The translations under genes were made by a program, and so were the position numbers. Under the pieces are notes generated by a model. It searched no databases, was not told the origin of the DNA, and was given only the letters and a program-made list of their open reading frames with translations. From Mycobacterium aquaticum (lineage in GTDB: Bacteria; Actinomycetota; Actinomycetes; Mycobacteriales; Mycobacteriaceae): DNA of 64,000 bases. The DNA lies in the NCBI RefSeq assembly GCF_002086485.1, contig NZ_MVHF01000002.1, positions 310,001-374,000 of the forward strand. Direction: 5' to 3'. Each line of letters opens with the position of its first letter. Position 1 is the first letter of the stretch. Shown here piece after piece: positions 7,955 to 17,791 of the stretch.

Positions 7955-10093
7955 TCATCCCGCAGGCGACACGTCGGAGCCCGATCCCTTCACCGAAGCC
8001 TTCGCGCGCTTCTCTGCGCGTACCGCTTTGCCGTTGCGCACATACCCGGTCGGCGAGATGGACGCGGCGAGCACCGCGTCCTCGCCACCCACGAATGGGT
8101 GGAACCCGACCCCGGCGCCACCGCGGCCCTTGACCGGGATGTCGGCGACTTCGGTGACCTTCCAACCCTTTTCAGAGATCGACAGGATGGCTTCGCCGTT
8201 TTCGCACGAAATTGGCAAGGCCGCGATGACCTCGTCGCCTTCGCCCGCAAGTTTGACCCCGGCCACGCCGTTTCCGGCTGCGCCTTGCGGGTTCACGGCA
8301 GCGGGATCGATGCGCAGGATCTTGCCCCGTCGTGTCACCAGCGCCAGGTGGTAGCCCGGTGTCAGCACGCCGGACCGCAACAGCCCGGTGATGTCCGGTG
8401 CCACAGGGATATCGCGGATCTTGAACGGCAGACCGTTGCCGTTGGTGAACTTGACGCGTCCGTCGGTCCATACCGCCCAACCCAGACCCGAGGTGAGAAG
8501 GTCGCCATGACTGTCGGAGAACACGCCTCGATCATCGAGGCGCCAAGCGGTATTGACTTTGCGTTCGCGGGGGCCGTCCTCGTCGGCGCTCGATGCCGTC
8601 GGGGTGGCGTCGAAATCCAGGACGGTGCGGCGGTCGAATTCGGGTCCCTTGAACAGCTTTGCGGTCTCCACGAGCTCGTTGTCGATGACCACTCGCCGTG
8701 CGTCGGGATTCGACACCAGCTCGGTCAATTCGGCGAACTCGGCGTCCAGCTTCTCGGCTTCGGCCTGGAGCTCGATGACGTCGAGCCGGGTCAAGCGCCG
8801 CAGTTGCAGTGCCAGCACATAATCGGCCTGGTCGGAATCGATCTCGAACCGCTCTTGCAGTCCCGTGCGGGCCTCGTCGACCGTGTCGGAGGCCCGAATG
8901 ATCGCGACGGCAGCATCGATATCCAGGTGGATCTTCAGCAGGCCGGCTACCAGATGCCGGCGCGCGACGACCTTCTCGAGCCGATACTCGCTGCGGCGCA
9001 CCACCACTGAATCACGCAGATGCAGGAACGCGCTGATCAGCTCACGCACCGACCACCACCGCGGCACCCGGTCCTCGTCCAGGGCGACCAGGCTGGCGGC
9101 GAATGTCGACTCCAGGGGTGTCAACGCGAGCAGCTGATCTCGGATGGTTTCTGCGCTGTGCCCGCGCTTGGCGGTGACCACGATCCGCAGCCCGTTGCGG
9201 CGGTCGGTCAGATCGGACATGTCGGCCACGCCCGAGAGTTCGCCGGACTCGACCAGGGCCCGGATCCGGTCTTGCACAGTGTTACTCGCGACACCGGGCG
9301 GTAGTTCGGTGATGACGACGTTCTTGCCGTCGACCGCCAAGGTGCCGCGCACCGTGAATGCGCCGCGACCGGTGGTGATGTACTCGCGCAGTCCGGTGGT
9401 GCCGACCACGGTGGCGCCGCAGCCCCAGTCCGGGCCGGGAATGAGCTTCACCAACCTGTCGTCGGTCATGTTCGGGGTTTTCAGCAGCGCCCGGCAGGCG
9501 GCCATGACCTCACGCGGGTTGTGCGCGGGCACCTTGGTGGCCCAGCCTTCCGCGATACCCACCGCGCCGTTGCACAGCAGCACCGGCCACCGGGCTGGCA
9601 GCACCGTCGGCTCGATCCACTCGCCGTCGAATGTGGACACCATGGGCACCGCGTGATCGTCGAGCTCGGCGGTCAGCGCCGCGCCGGGCGCCGACAACCG
9701 CATCTCTGTGTAGCGGTCGGCAGCGGGAATGTCACCCTGGATGCGCGGGAAAGCGCCTTGCCCGTCAATGACTTTCACGCGCTGGAACTCGGCGGCCATC
9801 AGCGCGGCGGCCCCGTACATCGATGCGCCGCCGTGGGGGTGCAGGTTGCCGGTGACGGCCGAGCACACCTTCGAGGACTTCTGCGGCTTGTTGCCGGGCA
9901 GCAGCTTCGAGTCGTGCATCTGATAGAGCAGACGCCGCTGACCGGGCTTGAGTCCGTCGAACGCCGAAGGGATGGCGCGATCGCTGACGCTGTAGAGCGC
10001 GAACGTCAGCTGGTAGTGGTTCCAGTAGTCGTCGGCGCTCTGGTCGAGCACCAGGTCCGGATTCTGTTCCGGAACGTCCAGGGTGGCGGTCAC
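7955..10093 (-). CDS. Type II DNA topoisomerase, subunit A (GyrA/ParC-like; TopoM/TopoN pair)
   Basis: A 712-residue DNA breakage-reunion subunit. The N-terminal half has RAIPSAFDGLKPGQRRLLY, NLHPHGGASMYGAAALMA, FPRIQGDIPAADRYTEMRLS with the catalytic Tyr after Arg, and a coiled-coil region (about 400-480). The C-terminal beta-pinwheel is shorter than in GyrA, and no GyrA-box was recognised. It starts (GTG) 9 bp after the B subunit ends, so the two are co-transcribed. Together they resemble the atypical M. smegmatis TopoN/TopoM enzyme, reported to introduce positive supercoils, rather than the essential gyrase. Which named subunit this is cannot be settled from the sequence alone. Confidence 0.85.
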   Translation of the reverse strand: MTATLDVPEQNPDLVLDQSADDYWNHYQLTFALYSVSDRAIPSAFDGLKPGQRRLLYQMHDSKLLPGNKPQKSSKVCSAVTGNLHPHGGASMYGAAALMAAEFQRVKVIDGQGAFPRIQGDIPAADRYTEMRLSAPGAALTAELDDHAVPMVSTFDGEWIEPTVLPARWPVLLCNGAVGIAEGWATKVPAHNPREVMAACRALLKTPNMTDDRLVKLIPGPDWGCGATVVGTTGLREYITTGRGAFTVRGTLAVDGKNVVITELPPGVASNTVQDRIRALVESGELSGVADMSDLTDRRNGLRIVVTAKRGHSAETIRDQLLALTPLESTFAASLVALDEDRVPRWWSVRELISAFLHLRDSVVVRRSEYRLEKVVARRHLVAGLLKIHLDIDAAVAIIRASDTVDEARTGLQERFEIDSDQADYVLALQLRRLTRLDVIELQAEAEKLDAEFAELTELVSNPDARRVVIDNELVETAKLFKGPEFDRRTVLDFDATPTASSADEDGPRERKVNTAWRLDDRGVFSDSHGDLLTSGLGWAVWTDGRVKFTNGNGLPFKIRDIPVAPDITGLLRSGVLTPGYHLALVTRRGKILRIDPAAVNPQGAAGNGVAGVKLAGEGDEVIAALPISCENGEAILSISEKGWKVTEVADIPVKGRGGAGVGFHPFVGGEDAVLAASISPTGYVRNGKAVRAEKRAKASVKGSGSDVSPAG

Positions 10094-10102
10094 TTCGTAC
10101 TC

Positions 10103-12136
10103 CTAGTCCAGGTCCAGCGCGGAGGTGTCGACGCGGGATGCGACATCGGCCATCCACGTACGCCGGCCCTCGGGCGGCCCGCCGAACAGGGTGTGGTGCA
10201 ACTTCTTGTCACCGTCGTCGAGGTGTACCCGAATCACGGTGCGCCGCTGCGGATCCAGCACGGTGTTCCAGAAGTCGTCGGCATCCATCTCGCCGAGGCC
10301 TTTGTTGCGCTGCACCTCTACCTTGCGCTTTGAGGTGGCGCGCATCTGTGCCACTGCGGCGTCCCGCTCGGACTCGTCCTGGCAGTAGATGCGCTGTGTT
10401 CCATCCTTGACCACGAACAGCGGAGGCAGCGTCACGTAGACCATCCCGGCCTCGACGAGCGGGCGGTAGAAGTCCAGGAACATCGAGATCAGGCTCGAGT
10501 TGATGTTGCCGCCGTCGGGATCGGCGTCGGAGGCGAACAGGATCCGGTCGTACCGGCACTGCTCCGGGTCGCAGTTGTCGCGCAACCCGCAGCCCAAAAT
10601 GCGTTCGATCGCGTCGAACTCATCTTTGACCCGCGCCTTGCTCACGGTGAACCCATAGACGTTGGGCGGCTTCCCTTTCAGCGGGAACGCCGCCTGGAAC
10701 GTGGCGTCGCGCGCCGCTTTGATGGTGCCCAGCGCCGAATCGCCCTCGCAGAGGAACAACTCGGCACCCGACCCGCGGCCGGTTTCCCGGCTGGGCAGCA
10801 GCTTCGGCGGCAGCGACAGATTCGTCCCAAGCCCCTTGGCTTTCGACGCCGCCCGGGAGCGGGCCTTGGCGCCTTCGGCGCTGCGGCGCGCCCGGGCCGA
10901 CTCCAAGGCGAGCTTGGTCCACAGCGTCACCGCATCGCTGTTGCCGGGGTTGGCCGCCCAGATGGTGACGCTGCGAGCCACGTCAGGGGCCATCGCCACG
11001 TTCAAGGACCGCGACGACACCGCGGTCTTGGCCTGGGAGTCCCATGCCACGTCGGGCGCGCGGGTGTCGACGGCCAGCGCGGTGACCGCGGCGAAGTCCT
11101 GCGGCTCCGGGCCGTCCTCGCCTTTGGCCAAGCCGAGATCACGGATGCGGGACGCGCGGTCGGCGAGGGCTTCGGACAACCCTTTCATCGCGGCCGTCAG
11201 ATGCGATCCACCGCCCGGGGTGCGCACGGTGTTGCAGAACGCGGCCACCGTGGCCGGTTCGGCAGGCCCGGCGGTCAACGACCAGCGGAACGGCGTGGGG
11301 CCGCGGCCGGTCGTGTACTCACCCCGCCCTTCGACGGCTGCGCGCACGTCGGGCAGGGGAGTGCCGGCAGCGGTGCACATGAGGTCGAGCAGGGTGTCGG
11401 TGCCCCACGGGCCGTTGAACGGCTCCATCAACGCGGGCGGCACGTCTTCGCCCGGCCAGCCTTCGTCGACGACGTGCAGGTGCACGCCGGGCGACATTCG
11501 CGCCGCGGCGTGTGCCCGCAGCAGCACCTCCCCGACGTCCACGGTCGAATCCGGCACCACGGTCGCGTCGAACAGGATGCGCACCGTGGTGCCGTGGGCG
11601 TCCGGCTTGCGGTTGCCGGTGCCGCGCAGCTTCTGCGTGTCAGCGCGGGTGAACGGGGCGTCCGGGTCGAACTCTTTCCCCTCGAACGTCCCGGGGTAGC
11701 CACGGCCGAAACTCTGCACATAGGTCTTGCCGGCTCGGCGCACAGTCACATCGGTGCGGGCGGAGATGAACACCGCCGCCGCGGCGCCGATGCCGTTCAA
11801 ACCGGCGCCAGTGCTGGCGGCGTCGGAGTGGGCGGAGAACTTGCCGCCGGCCCGTGCGGTGCCGAGGGTCTTGACGATGCCGTTCTTTCCGGTGACCGGG
11901 TCGGAGTCGACGGGCAGGCCGCGGCCGTCGTCGGCGACGCTGACCGAACCGTCGGCGTGCAGGGTGATGGTGACAGTGGATCCGCCGTGGCTGGGGTCGG
12001 CGACCTCTTCGATCGCGTTGTCGACCAGCTCACGCAGCGCGGTGTTGAGCACGTCCAGGCCCAGGTTCACCGCGGGCCGCAGGCGCGTGTGCTGGACATC
12101 GTCGAGCTCGGTGATGTCTGCGGCGTTGTAACTCAC
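10103..12136 (-). CDS. Type II DNA topoisomerase, subunit B (GyrB/ParE-like ATPase)
   Basis: A 677-residue ATPase subunit. It has the GHKL fold at the N-terminus (LRELVDNAIEEVADPSHGG, DDGRGLPVD, GLNGIGAAAA) and a TOPRIM domain with ELFLCEGDSALGTIK and ASDADPDGGNINSS. In gyrase these are EGDSAGG and DxDVDGxHI, so the metal and cleavage region is altered, and PLRGK is replaced by PLKGKPPNVYG. These departures mark it as a paralogue of GyrB/ParE, consistent with the M. smegmatis atypical topoisomerase. It starts with GTG at 12136 behind GGGAAGGA and is the first gene of the pair. Confidence 0.87.
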   Translation of the reverse strand: MSYNAADITELDDVQHTRLRPAVNLGLDVLNTALRELVDNAIEEVADPSHGGSTVTITLHADGSVSVADDGRGLPVDSDPVTGKNGIVKTLGTARAGGKFSAHSDAASTGAGLNGIGAAAAVFISARTDVTVRRAGKTYVQSFGRGYPGTFEGKEFDPDAPFTRADTQKLRGTGNRKPDAHGTTVRILFDATVVPDSTVDVGEVLLRAHAAARMSPGVHLHVVDEGWPGEDVPPALMEPFNGPWGTDTLLDLMCTAAGTPLPDVRAAVEGRGEYTTGRGPTPFRWSLTAGPAEPATVAAFCNTVRTPGGGSHLTAAMKGLSEALADRASRIRDLGLAKGEDGPEPQDFAAVTALAVDTRAPDVAWDSQAKTAVSSRSLNVAMAPDVARSVTIWAANPGNSDAVTLWTKLALESARARRSAEGAKARSRAASKAKGLGTNLSLPPKLLPSRETGRGSGAELFLCEGDSALGTIKAARDATFQAAFPLKGKPPNVYGFTVSKARVKDEFDAIERILGCGLRDNCDPEQCRYDRILFASDADPDGGNINSSLISMFLDFYRPLVEAGMVYVTLPPLFVVKDGTQRIYCQDESERDAAVAQMRATSKRKVEVQRNKGLGEMDADDFWNTVLDPQRRTVIRVHLDDGDKKLHHTLFGGPPEGRRTWMADVASRVDTSALDLD

Positions 12137-12394
12137 TGCTGATCCTTCCCACCGCGGCCGGTGTCAGGGCGATCGGGGTCTCGTCAAAGGTGTGCCGCAG
12201 GAATCGTAGGCGGCAGGACCGACAGCTCGGGGTATGCCGCTCGGGGGATGCGGCAGGTAGCTATCCTGCTTGCGGCTCGTCGGGTTCCTACCTGGTCTTT
12301 TCTGAACGTTGTTGTCCATGGAGCAGAGCAGCGATAGCCGGCAAGGAGAATGACCATCTCACGTTGACGGGCTGGACGGCGCCGATCGCACTCC

Positions 12395-12400
12395 TACAAT
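12395..12400 (+). promoter_or_regulatory. -10 element for yigZ, probable leaderless start
   Basis: TACAAT ends 7 nt before the ATG at 12408, with no Shine-Dalgarno between, so transcription should begin at or next to the start codon. A weak -35-like TGGACG lies 16 nt upstream. The 271-bp gap 12137-12407 holds nothing else that I recognise. Confidence 0.5.
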
Positions 12401-12407
12401 TCGGCCC

Positions 12408-13031
12408 ATGTCGTTCTCTCTCGATCCTGAGGCCAGGCCGTACTTCGAGGAGACGATCAAGAAGTCAAGGTTCATCGCCCGGCTCCGCCATTGCAGCAGC
12501 GAGGAAGAGGCCTCCGAATTCCTCGCGCTCGCCCGCGAACTAGAACGTGGAGCGGGCCACCACTGTTTCGCCTACGTCCTCGGCGACGAAATCGAGAGTC
12601 GCATCGAGCGATACAGCGACGATGGCGAGCCGGGCGGAACCGCAGGCGCACCGATCCTGGCCGTCCTCAAGGCGCGGGAGCTGGTGAACGTCGTCGCGGT
12701 GGTGTCGAGATACTACGGCGGTATCAAGCTCGGAACCGGTGGGCTCACGCGCGCATACTCCGGCACCGTCACGTCGGCACTCGAATCGACGCCGCTGCAG
12801 GCACGTGTCCGGATGCAGGTGTTCACCCTCGCGGTCGATCACGCCGAGGCGGGATGGGTCGAGGCGGAACTGCGCCGGCGCGGATTCGAGGTCGACGGCG
12901 TCCACTACGGGCAGAAGGCGGTCATCAGGGTCCGTTGTGCCGAGGCGGCGACTCTTGATTCCGCGGTAGCCGAAATAACCTCGGGCCGTGGGGAACTCGT
13001 TCACATGGGGCACGTATGGGGCGTCGCGTGA
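12408..13031 (+). CDS. yigZ: YigZ/IMPACT-family protein
   Basis: A 207-residue cytoplasmic protein of the UPF0029/IMPACT family. The N-terminal domain has the family signature: KKSRFIARL, GAGHHCFAYVLG, RYSDDGEPGGTAGAPIL, then VVSRYYGGIKLGTGGLTRAY. The C-terminal ferredoxin-like domain (about 140-207) is the YigZ type. Eukaryotic IMPACT regulates GCN2; the bacterial role is uncertain, with ribosome-related functions proposed. It converges with the TetR gene (4 bp between stops). Confidence 0.9.
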   Translation: MSFSLDPEARPYFEETIKKSRFIARLRHCSSEEEASEFLALARELERGAGHHCFAYVLGDEIESRIERYSDDGEPGGTAGAPILAVLKARELVNVVAVVSRYYGGIKLGTGGLTRAYSGTVTSALESTPLQARVRMQVFTLAVDHAEAGWVEAELRRRGFEVDGVHYGQKAVIRVRCAEAATLDSAVAEITSGRGELVHMGHVWGVA

Positions 13032-13035
13032 CGTC

Positions 13036-13701
13036 TCATCGGGGAGGGTTTCCCGCGGGATGCCAGCCGCGCATCGCTGCGTCCAACTGCTCGTCTTTCA
13101 GCGCATCCACGCGCAGGCCTGGTTGGTCCTCGCGCTGTCGCATACCGTCGAGGAGCAGTCCGACGTAGCGCCGCCACAGGTCGGGTTCGACGTGGCCGGC
13201 CCACTCGCTGACGGTCCCTGCCAAGAGACCCAGGATCGGCATGTCCGAGTTTTCTACGTCGGGCCGTAGATAGCCGTCGGCGCGGGCCCGCTCGACAAGT
13301 TTCGTGACCGACGGGGACAGCCGCAGCCGTGCGCACTCGACGCCATGGCCGCCGTAGGCCCTGCTGTAGACCATCTCGCGGAGTCCACGGTCGGTCGCGG
13401 TCAGCTCGCATTGCTGCTCGACGAACCACACGAATCCGTCCCACGAATTCTCTTTCTGCAACGCGGTTTCCGCCAGCGCGACCACTTGGTCGATACCGTC
13501 CTCGAAGACCGCGTCGAGGAGCTCCTGCTTCGTGGTGAACCGGCGGTACACGGTGCCCACCCCGACGTTGGCGTGCCGTGCCACGTCGTTGAGCGTCGCT
13601 TCGAGACCTTTTTCGGCGAACAGTTCCCGCGCGGCGTCGAGAACACGCTGCCGGTTGCGCTCTGCATCCTTGCGCAGCACGCGGCGAGTTCCGTCGGTCA
13701 T
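13036..13701 (-). CDS. TetR-family repressor of the mmpS-mmpL operon
   Basis: A 221-residue TetR regulator. The N-terminal HTH (about 15-60) reads RVLDAARELFAEKGLEATLNDVARHANVGVGTVYRRFTTKQELLDAVF, shortened here to its key features: GVGTVYRRF recognition helix and KQELL. The C-terminal half is a ligand-binding helical bundle. It is divergent from mmpS-mmpL with 133 bp between starts, and that gap contains a perfect palindrome. The same arrangement controls MmpS5/MmpL5-type efflux in M. abscessus, so loss of this repressor would be expected to raise efflux. Confidence 0.88.
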   Translation of the reverse strand: MTDGTRRVLRKDAERNRQRVLDAARELFAEKGLEATLNDVARHANVGVGTVYRRFTTKQELLDAVFEDGIDQVVALAETALQKENSWDGFVWFVEQQCELTATDRGLREMVYSRAYGGHGVECARLRLSPSVTKLVERARADGYLRPDVENSDMPILGLLAGTVSEWAGHVEPDLWRRYVGLLLDGMRQREDQPGLRVDALKDEQLDAAMRGWHPAGNPPR

Positions 13702-13728
13702 ATCTCCCAGCTTAAGTGATCGGGGTCA

Positions 13729-13753
13729 TAAGTGGATTGAAGTTATCCACTTA
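13729..13753. promoter_or_regulatory. TetR operator between tetR and mmpS
   Basis: TAAGTGGAT at 13729-13737 and ATCCACTTA at 13745-13753 form a perfect 9-bp inverted repeat with a 7-bp spacer. An extra half-like TTAAGTGAT lies at 13712-13720. It is 28 bp from the tetR start and 81 bp from mmpS, so one site can control both. Confidence 0.75.
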
Positions 13754-13834
13754 ATAGGTTAGCTTGCTTAACTGAACTGAGCAGGCGTCGCGCACTAGGT
13801 CGTCGCGAATCCACCGAACGCTGAGAGGCCCACC

Positions 13835-14260
13835 ATGACCAAGGCGCTGCGACGAATGTGGCTCCCCGTTTTGATCATCGTCGCTGTTGTGGCCGGCGGC
13901 CTGGTCGTGATGAACGTGCGGAAGGTTTTCGGTTCGAATCCCGTTGTGGTGACGGACAAATCCTCGGACAACGCCGAGGACTTCAATCCCAAGATCGTCA
14001 AGTACGAGATCTTCGGCTCGGGGGCAACGGCAGTGATCAACTACATGGATCTGGAAGGCAAGCCCCAGCGCGTCCCGAGCACACCGTTGCCGTGGACGTT
14101 GACGCTGCAGACCACCCTGCCCTCGGTGATGCCCAACATCATGGCCCAAGGCGACGGCGACACCATCAGCTGCCGCGTCAGCGTCGATGACGAGGTCAAA
14201 CAGGAGAGGACCGCTACCGGCATGAACGCCGAAACCTTCTGCTTTGTGAAGGCCGCATGA
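13835..14260 (+). CDS. MmpS-family membrane protein
   Basis: A 141-residue accessory protein of an MmpL transporter. It has one N-terminal transmembrane helix (about 9-27) and a periplasmic beta-sandwich domain with the MmpS pattern: [32 protein letters not shown], and two Cys (in TISCRV and ETFCFV) that probably form a disulfide. It overlaps mmpL by 4 bp (ATGA). MmpS4/MmpS5 proteins help export siderophores or drugs, and the TetR arrangement favours the MmpS5 type. Confidence 0.9.
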   Translation: MTKALRRMWLPVLIIVAVVAGGLVVMNVRKVFGSNPVVVTDKSSDNAEDFNPKIVKYEIFGSGATAVINYMDLEGKPQRVPSTPLPWTLTLQTTLPSVMPNIMAQGDGDTISCRVSVDDEVKQERTATGMNAETFCFVKAA

Positions 14261-17160
14261 GCGCGCCGACGGACGACGCTCCGACCGACGCCATTCCGGC
14301 AGCACGCCATGCCGCGCCCGCGCGGCCGCGCCTTCCGCGGTTCATCCGAACGTTCGCGGTGCCGATCATCCTGGCGTGGATCGCGATCGTGGCCGTTCTC
14401 AACACCGTCGTCCCGCAGCTCGAGGAAGTGGGCAAGCTGCGCGCGGTGTCGATGAGCCCCAACGACGCGCCCTCGATGATCGCCACCAAACGGGTCGGCA
14501 AGGTGTTCCAGGAGTACGACACCAGCAGCTCGGTGATGATCGTGCTCGAAGGCGATCAGCCCTTGGGTGCCGATGCCCACGACTTCTACGACAAGATGGT
14601 TCGGGATCTGCGCGCCGACACCACCCACGTGCAGCACGTCCAGGACTTCTGGGGCGATTCGCTGACCGCCAAAGGCGCGCAGAGTGCCGACGGCAAAGCC
14701 GCCTATGTCCAGGTCTACATCGCAGGCGATCAAGGTGAAACGCTGGCCAACGAGTCGGTCGAGGCGGTGCGCCACATCGCCACCGAAAGTCCCGCTCCGC
14801 CAGGCGTGAAGGCCTACGTCACCGGGCCCGCCGCGACGAGCACCGATCAGAATGCCGTCGGCGACAAGAGCATGGAAATGATCGAGATGGTGACCTTCGC
14901 GGTCATCGCGGTCATGCTGTTGGGGGTTTATCGGTCCGTCGTCACGATGCTCATCGTGATGGTGATGGTGGTTCTCGAACTGTCTGCCGCCCGAGGGTTG
15001 GTGGCATTCCTGGGATTCCACAACGTCTTCGGGCTGACGACCTTCGCCACGAACCTGGTGGTCACCTTGGCCATCGCTGCGGCCACCGACTACGCGATCT
15101 TCCTGATAGGTCGATATCAGGAAGCGCGGAGAGCCGGTGAAGATCGAGAATCGGCCTACTACACCATGTTCCATGGAACGGCGCATGTTGTGCTGGCCTC
15201 GGGCCTGACGATTGCCGGTGCGACGCTGTGCCTGCACTTCACCCGGTTGCCGTACTTCCAGACGATGGGTATCCCGTTGTCGATCGGCATGGTGATCGTC
15301 GTCGCGGCGGCGCTGACCATGGGGCCCGCCGTCATCTCGGTGTTGAGTCGCTTCGGCCGCATCCTGGAGCCGAAACGTGTGACCCAGTCCCGCGGGTGGC
15401 ACCGGATCGGCACCGCCACCGTGCGGTGGCCCGGCGCAATCCTGGTGTGCGCCATCGTCGCATCGCTGATCGGCCTGATCACGCTGCCCGGGTACCACAC
15501 CACCTACAACGACCGCATCTACCTGCCCGACGACGTTCCGGCGAACGTCGGCTACGCGGCCGCCTTCCGGCATTTCTCCGAGGCCAAGATGAACCCGGAC
15601 CTGATGATGATCGAAACCGATCGCGATCTGCGGAACCCGGCGGACTTCCTGGTCATCGACAAGATCGCCAAGGCGCTGAAGGCAGTTCATGGCATCGCCC
15701 AGGTGCAGACCATCACCCGGCCCGACGGGGATCCGATCAAGCATTCGACGATCCCGTACACGCTGGGCCAGAACGGCACCAGCCAGATCATGAACAACGA
15801 CTACATGCAGACCAATCTCGACAACATGCTCAAACAGGCCGACGACCTCCAGATGAGCATCGACGCGATGACCGAGATGATGAACATTCAGACGGACCTC
15901 GCCGCGGTGTCGCAGCGCATGGCCGACAAGATGAAGACCACCTCTGGCGACATCTCGTCGGTTCGGGATCACCTGGCAGACTTCGACGATCAGTTCAGGC
16001 CGCTCCGTAATTACCTCTACTGGGAACCGCACTGCTTCGACATTCCGATGTGCTGGTCCCTGCGGTCGGTCTTCGACAGCCTCGACGGCATCGGCACGAT
16101 GTCCGACGACTTCCAGGACCTGGTCCCCGACATGCAGCGCATGGCCGACCTGATGCCGCGGATGGTCGCCGTGATGCCGGCACAGATCCAGTCGATGAAG
16201 AACCAGAAGCGGACGCTGCTGAACCAATACCAGGTGCAGAAGGCTCAGCAGAACCAGACGATGGCGATGCAGGAGAACTCCACCGCGATGGGTGAGGCGT
16301 TCGATGCGGCCAAGAACGACGACTCGTTCTACCTGCCGCCGGAAGCGTTCCAGACTGCCGACTTCCAGCGCGGGATCAAGCTCTTCATGTCGCCCGACGG
16401 ACATGCGGTGCGGTTCACCATCATTCACCAGGGTGACCCGTTGACGCAGGAGGGAACCTCACGTATCGAACCGCTCAAGGTCGCGGCGGCCGACGCGATC
16501 AAGGGGACACCGTTCGAGGGAGCCAAGATCTATCTGGGCGGCAGCGCAGCCATGTACAACGACATGCAACTGGGCGCCAATTTCGATCTGCTCATCGTCG
16601 CGGCGTCCGCGCTGATCCTGATCTTCATCATCATGATGGTGCTCACCCGTGCCGTGGTGGCCTCGGCGGTGATCGTCGGCACGGTGGTGCTCAGTCTGGC
16701 CTCGGCATTTGGCTTGTCGGTGCTGCTGTGGCAACACGTCGTGGGTATCCCGCTGCACTGGATGGTGCTGCCGATGTCGGTCATCGTCCTGCTGGCCGTC
16801 GGCGCGGATTACAACCTGCTGCTGGTGTCCCGCGTGAAAGAAGAGATCCACGCGGGTTTGAAGACCGGCATCATCCGCGCCATGGTCGGCACCGGTGCCG
16901 TGGTCACCGCCGCGGGTCTGGTCTTCGCCTTCACCATGGCGTCGATGGCGGTCAGCAATCTGATCATCATCGGCCAGGTCGGCACCACCATCGGCCTCGG
17001 CTTGCTGTTCGACACCCTCGTGGTCCGGAGTTTGATGACACCGTCGATCGCCACGCTGCTGGGCCGCTGGTTCTGGTGGCCACAGCGGGTCCGTCAGCGC
17101 CCGGTGCCGCAACCCTGGCCGAAGGCGATCCAACGCAACCCCGAGGAGGCGTTGGCCTGA
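14257..17160 (+). CDS. MmpL-family RND transporter
   Basis: A 967-residue inner-membrane exporter driven by the proton gradient. It has the MmpL layout: TM1 near 30-55, a large periplasmic loop, TM2-6 (about 205-385), a second periplasmic domain with a helical Met/Gln-rich insertion (about 510-690, [22 protein letters not shown]), then TM8-12 (about 780-935). The TM4 region carries [17 protein letters not shown] and TM10 has [15 protein letters not shown], the Asp-Tyr pairs of proton relay. The helical insertion matches the MmpL4/5 group that exports siderophores, lipids or drugs. Regulated by the divergent TetR. Confidence 0.92.
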   Translation: MSAPTDDAPTDAIPAARHAAPARPRLPRFIRTFAVPIILAWIAIVAVLNTVVPQLEEVGKLRAVSMSPNDAPSMIATKRVGKVFQEYDTSSSVMIVLEGDQPLGADAHDFYDKMVRDLRADTTHVQHVQDFWGDSLTAKGAQSADGKAAYVQVYIAGDQGETLANESVEAVRHIATESPAPPGVKAYVTGPAATSTDQNAVGDKSMEMIEMVTFAVIAVMLLGVYRSVVTMLIVMVMVVLELSAARGLVAFLGFHNVFGLTTFATNLVVTLAIAAATDYAIFLIGRYQEARRAGEDRESAYYTMFHGTAHVVLASGLTIAGATLCLHFTRLPYFQTMGIPLSIGMVIVVAAALTMGPAVISVLSRFGRILEPKRVTQSRGWHRIGTATVRWPGAILVCAIVASLIGLITLPGYHTTYNDRIYLPDDVPANVGYAAAFRHFSEAKMNPDLMMIETDRDLRNPADFLVIDKIAKALKAVHGIAQVQTITRPDGDPIKHSTIPYTLGQNGTSQIMNNDYMQTNLDNMLKQADDLQMSIDAMTEMMNIQTDLAAVSQRMADKMKTTSGDISSVRDHLADFDDQFRPLRNYLYWEPHCFDIPMCWSLRSVFDSLDGIGTMSDDFQDLVPDMQRMADLMPRMVAVMPAQIQSMKNQKRTLLNQYQVQKAQQNQTMAMQENSTAMGEAFDAAKNDDSFYLPPEAFQTADFQRGIKLFMSPDGHAVRFTIIHQGDPLTQEGTSRIEPLKVAAADAIKGTPFEGAKIYLGGSAAMYNDMQLGANFDLLIVAASALILIFIIMMVLTRAVVASAVIVGTVVLSLASAFGLSVLLWQHVVGIPLHWMVLPMSVIVLLAVGADYNLLLVSRVKEEIHAGLKTGIIRAMVGTGAVVTAAGLVFAFTMASMAVSNLIIIGQVGTTIGLGLLFDTLVVRSLMTPSIATLLGRWFWWPQRVRQRPVPQPWPKAIQRNPEEALA

Positions 17161-17639
17161 TGAGGCCGGAAGCGAGAGGTAAAGGATTGTCTACCAACCT
17201 GATTCGGTGTGCTGTCGCCGCCGTCGCGATGGCCGCGACAGTGGCAGCCGTTCCGGCGCTCGCCTCGGCCGATGCCACCGACGATTACCCGATCCCGAAC
17301 CGCATTCTCAAAACGCCGTGCACTGCTGAGCAGATCATGGCCGCCGCGCGTGATGTCGAACCGGTGTACTACGAGCGCTACATGATCGACTACAACAACA
17401 AGCCCGCGGCCGATCAGCAAGGTGCGCAGGACCGGATCCACTGGTTCTTCTCGCTGGACTACGCCGGACGGCGTCAGTACTCCGAGGACACGGCCACCAA
17501 CGCGTTCTACGAGAACATGTCCTGGCGGTGGCCGAACTGGGCCAAGTTGTTCTTCAACAACAAAGGGGTGGCCGCCCGTACCACCGACGTCTGCATGAAC
17601 TACCCGGCAGGCGACATGTCGGTGTGGAACTGGACCTGA
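17160..17639 (+). CDS. Small secreted protein of the MmpS-MmpL operon
   Basis: A 159-residue exported protein whose ATG overlaps the mmpL stop by one base (TGATG). The signal peptide runs to about residue 36 ([10 protein letters not shown]). The mature part has two Cys (KTPCTAEQI and TDVCMNYP) and many aromatic residues ([26 protein letters not shown]). It resembles a mycobacterium-specific family that I associate with DUF5078, but I am not certain. As the last gene of the operon it may be a periplasmic partner of the transporter. A strong hairpin follows 7 bp after the stop. Confidence 0.75.
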   Translation: MRPEARGKGLSTNLIRCAVAAVAMAATVAAVPALASADATDDYPIPNRILKTPCTAEQIMAAARDVEPVYYERYMIDYNNKPAADQQGAQDRIHWFFSLDYAGRRQYSEDTATNAFYENMSWRWPNWAKLFFNNKGVAARTTDVCMNYPAGDMSVWNWT

Positions 17640-17645
17640 TTGCGT

Positions 17646-17687
17646 ACCCGGTCAACAATTACCGACGGCGAAAATTGTTGACCGGGT
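17646..17687 (+). terminator. Strong hairpin ending the mmpS-mmpL operon
   Basis: A perfect 15-bp stem, ACCCGGTCAACAATT at 17646-17660 and AATTGTTGACCGGGT at 17673-17687, with a 12-nt loop, begins 7 bp after the stop codon. There is no U-tract, as is common for mycobacterial terminators. It is the most stable stem noticed in the window. Confidence 0.75.
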
Positions 17688-17778
17688 TGTCGATCCTGCG
17701 GAATCGCTGAAATCGCCCTGAGCCGACTCGAGTACAGTTCTGCACGCCAAACTCGGCACGTCCGCACGGCAAACGACT

Positions 17779-17784
17779 TACAGT
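17779..17784 (+). promoter_or_regulatory. -10 element for the ThrE-like gene, probable leaderless start
   Basis: TACAGT ends 7 nt before the GTG at 17792 and no Shine-Dalgarno is present. No clear -35 was found. Confidence 0.45.
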
Positions 17785-17791
17785 TCCGATC

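Noticed and set aside
7898..9010. Long plus-strand frame opposite the topoisomerase A subunit
   Set aside because: No family similarity; composition is that of a shadow of the true gene, whose motifs are clear on the minus strand.
14041..16428. A 795-codon open frame on the minus strand, antisense to mmpL
   Set aside because: It lies wholly opposite the mmpL gene, has no recognisable domain and is rich in His, Arg and Asp, the usual by-product of high-GC codon use on the other strand.
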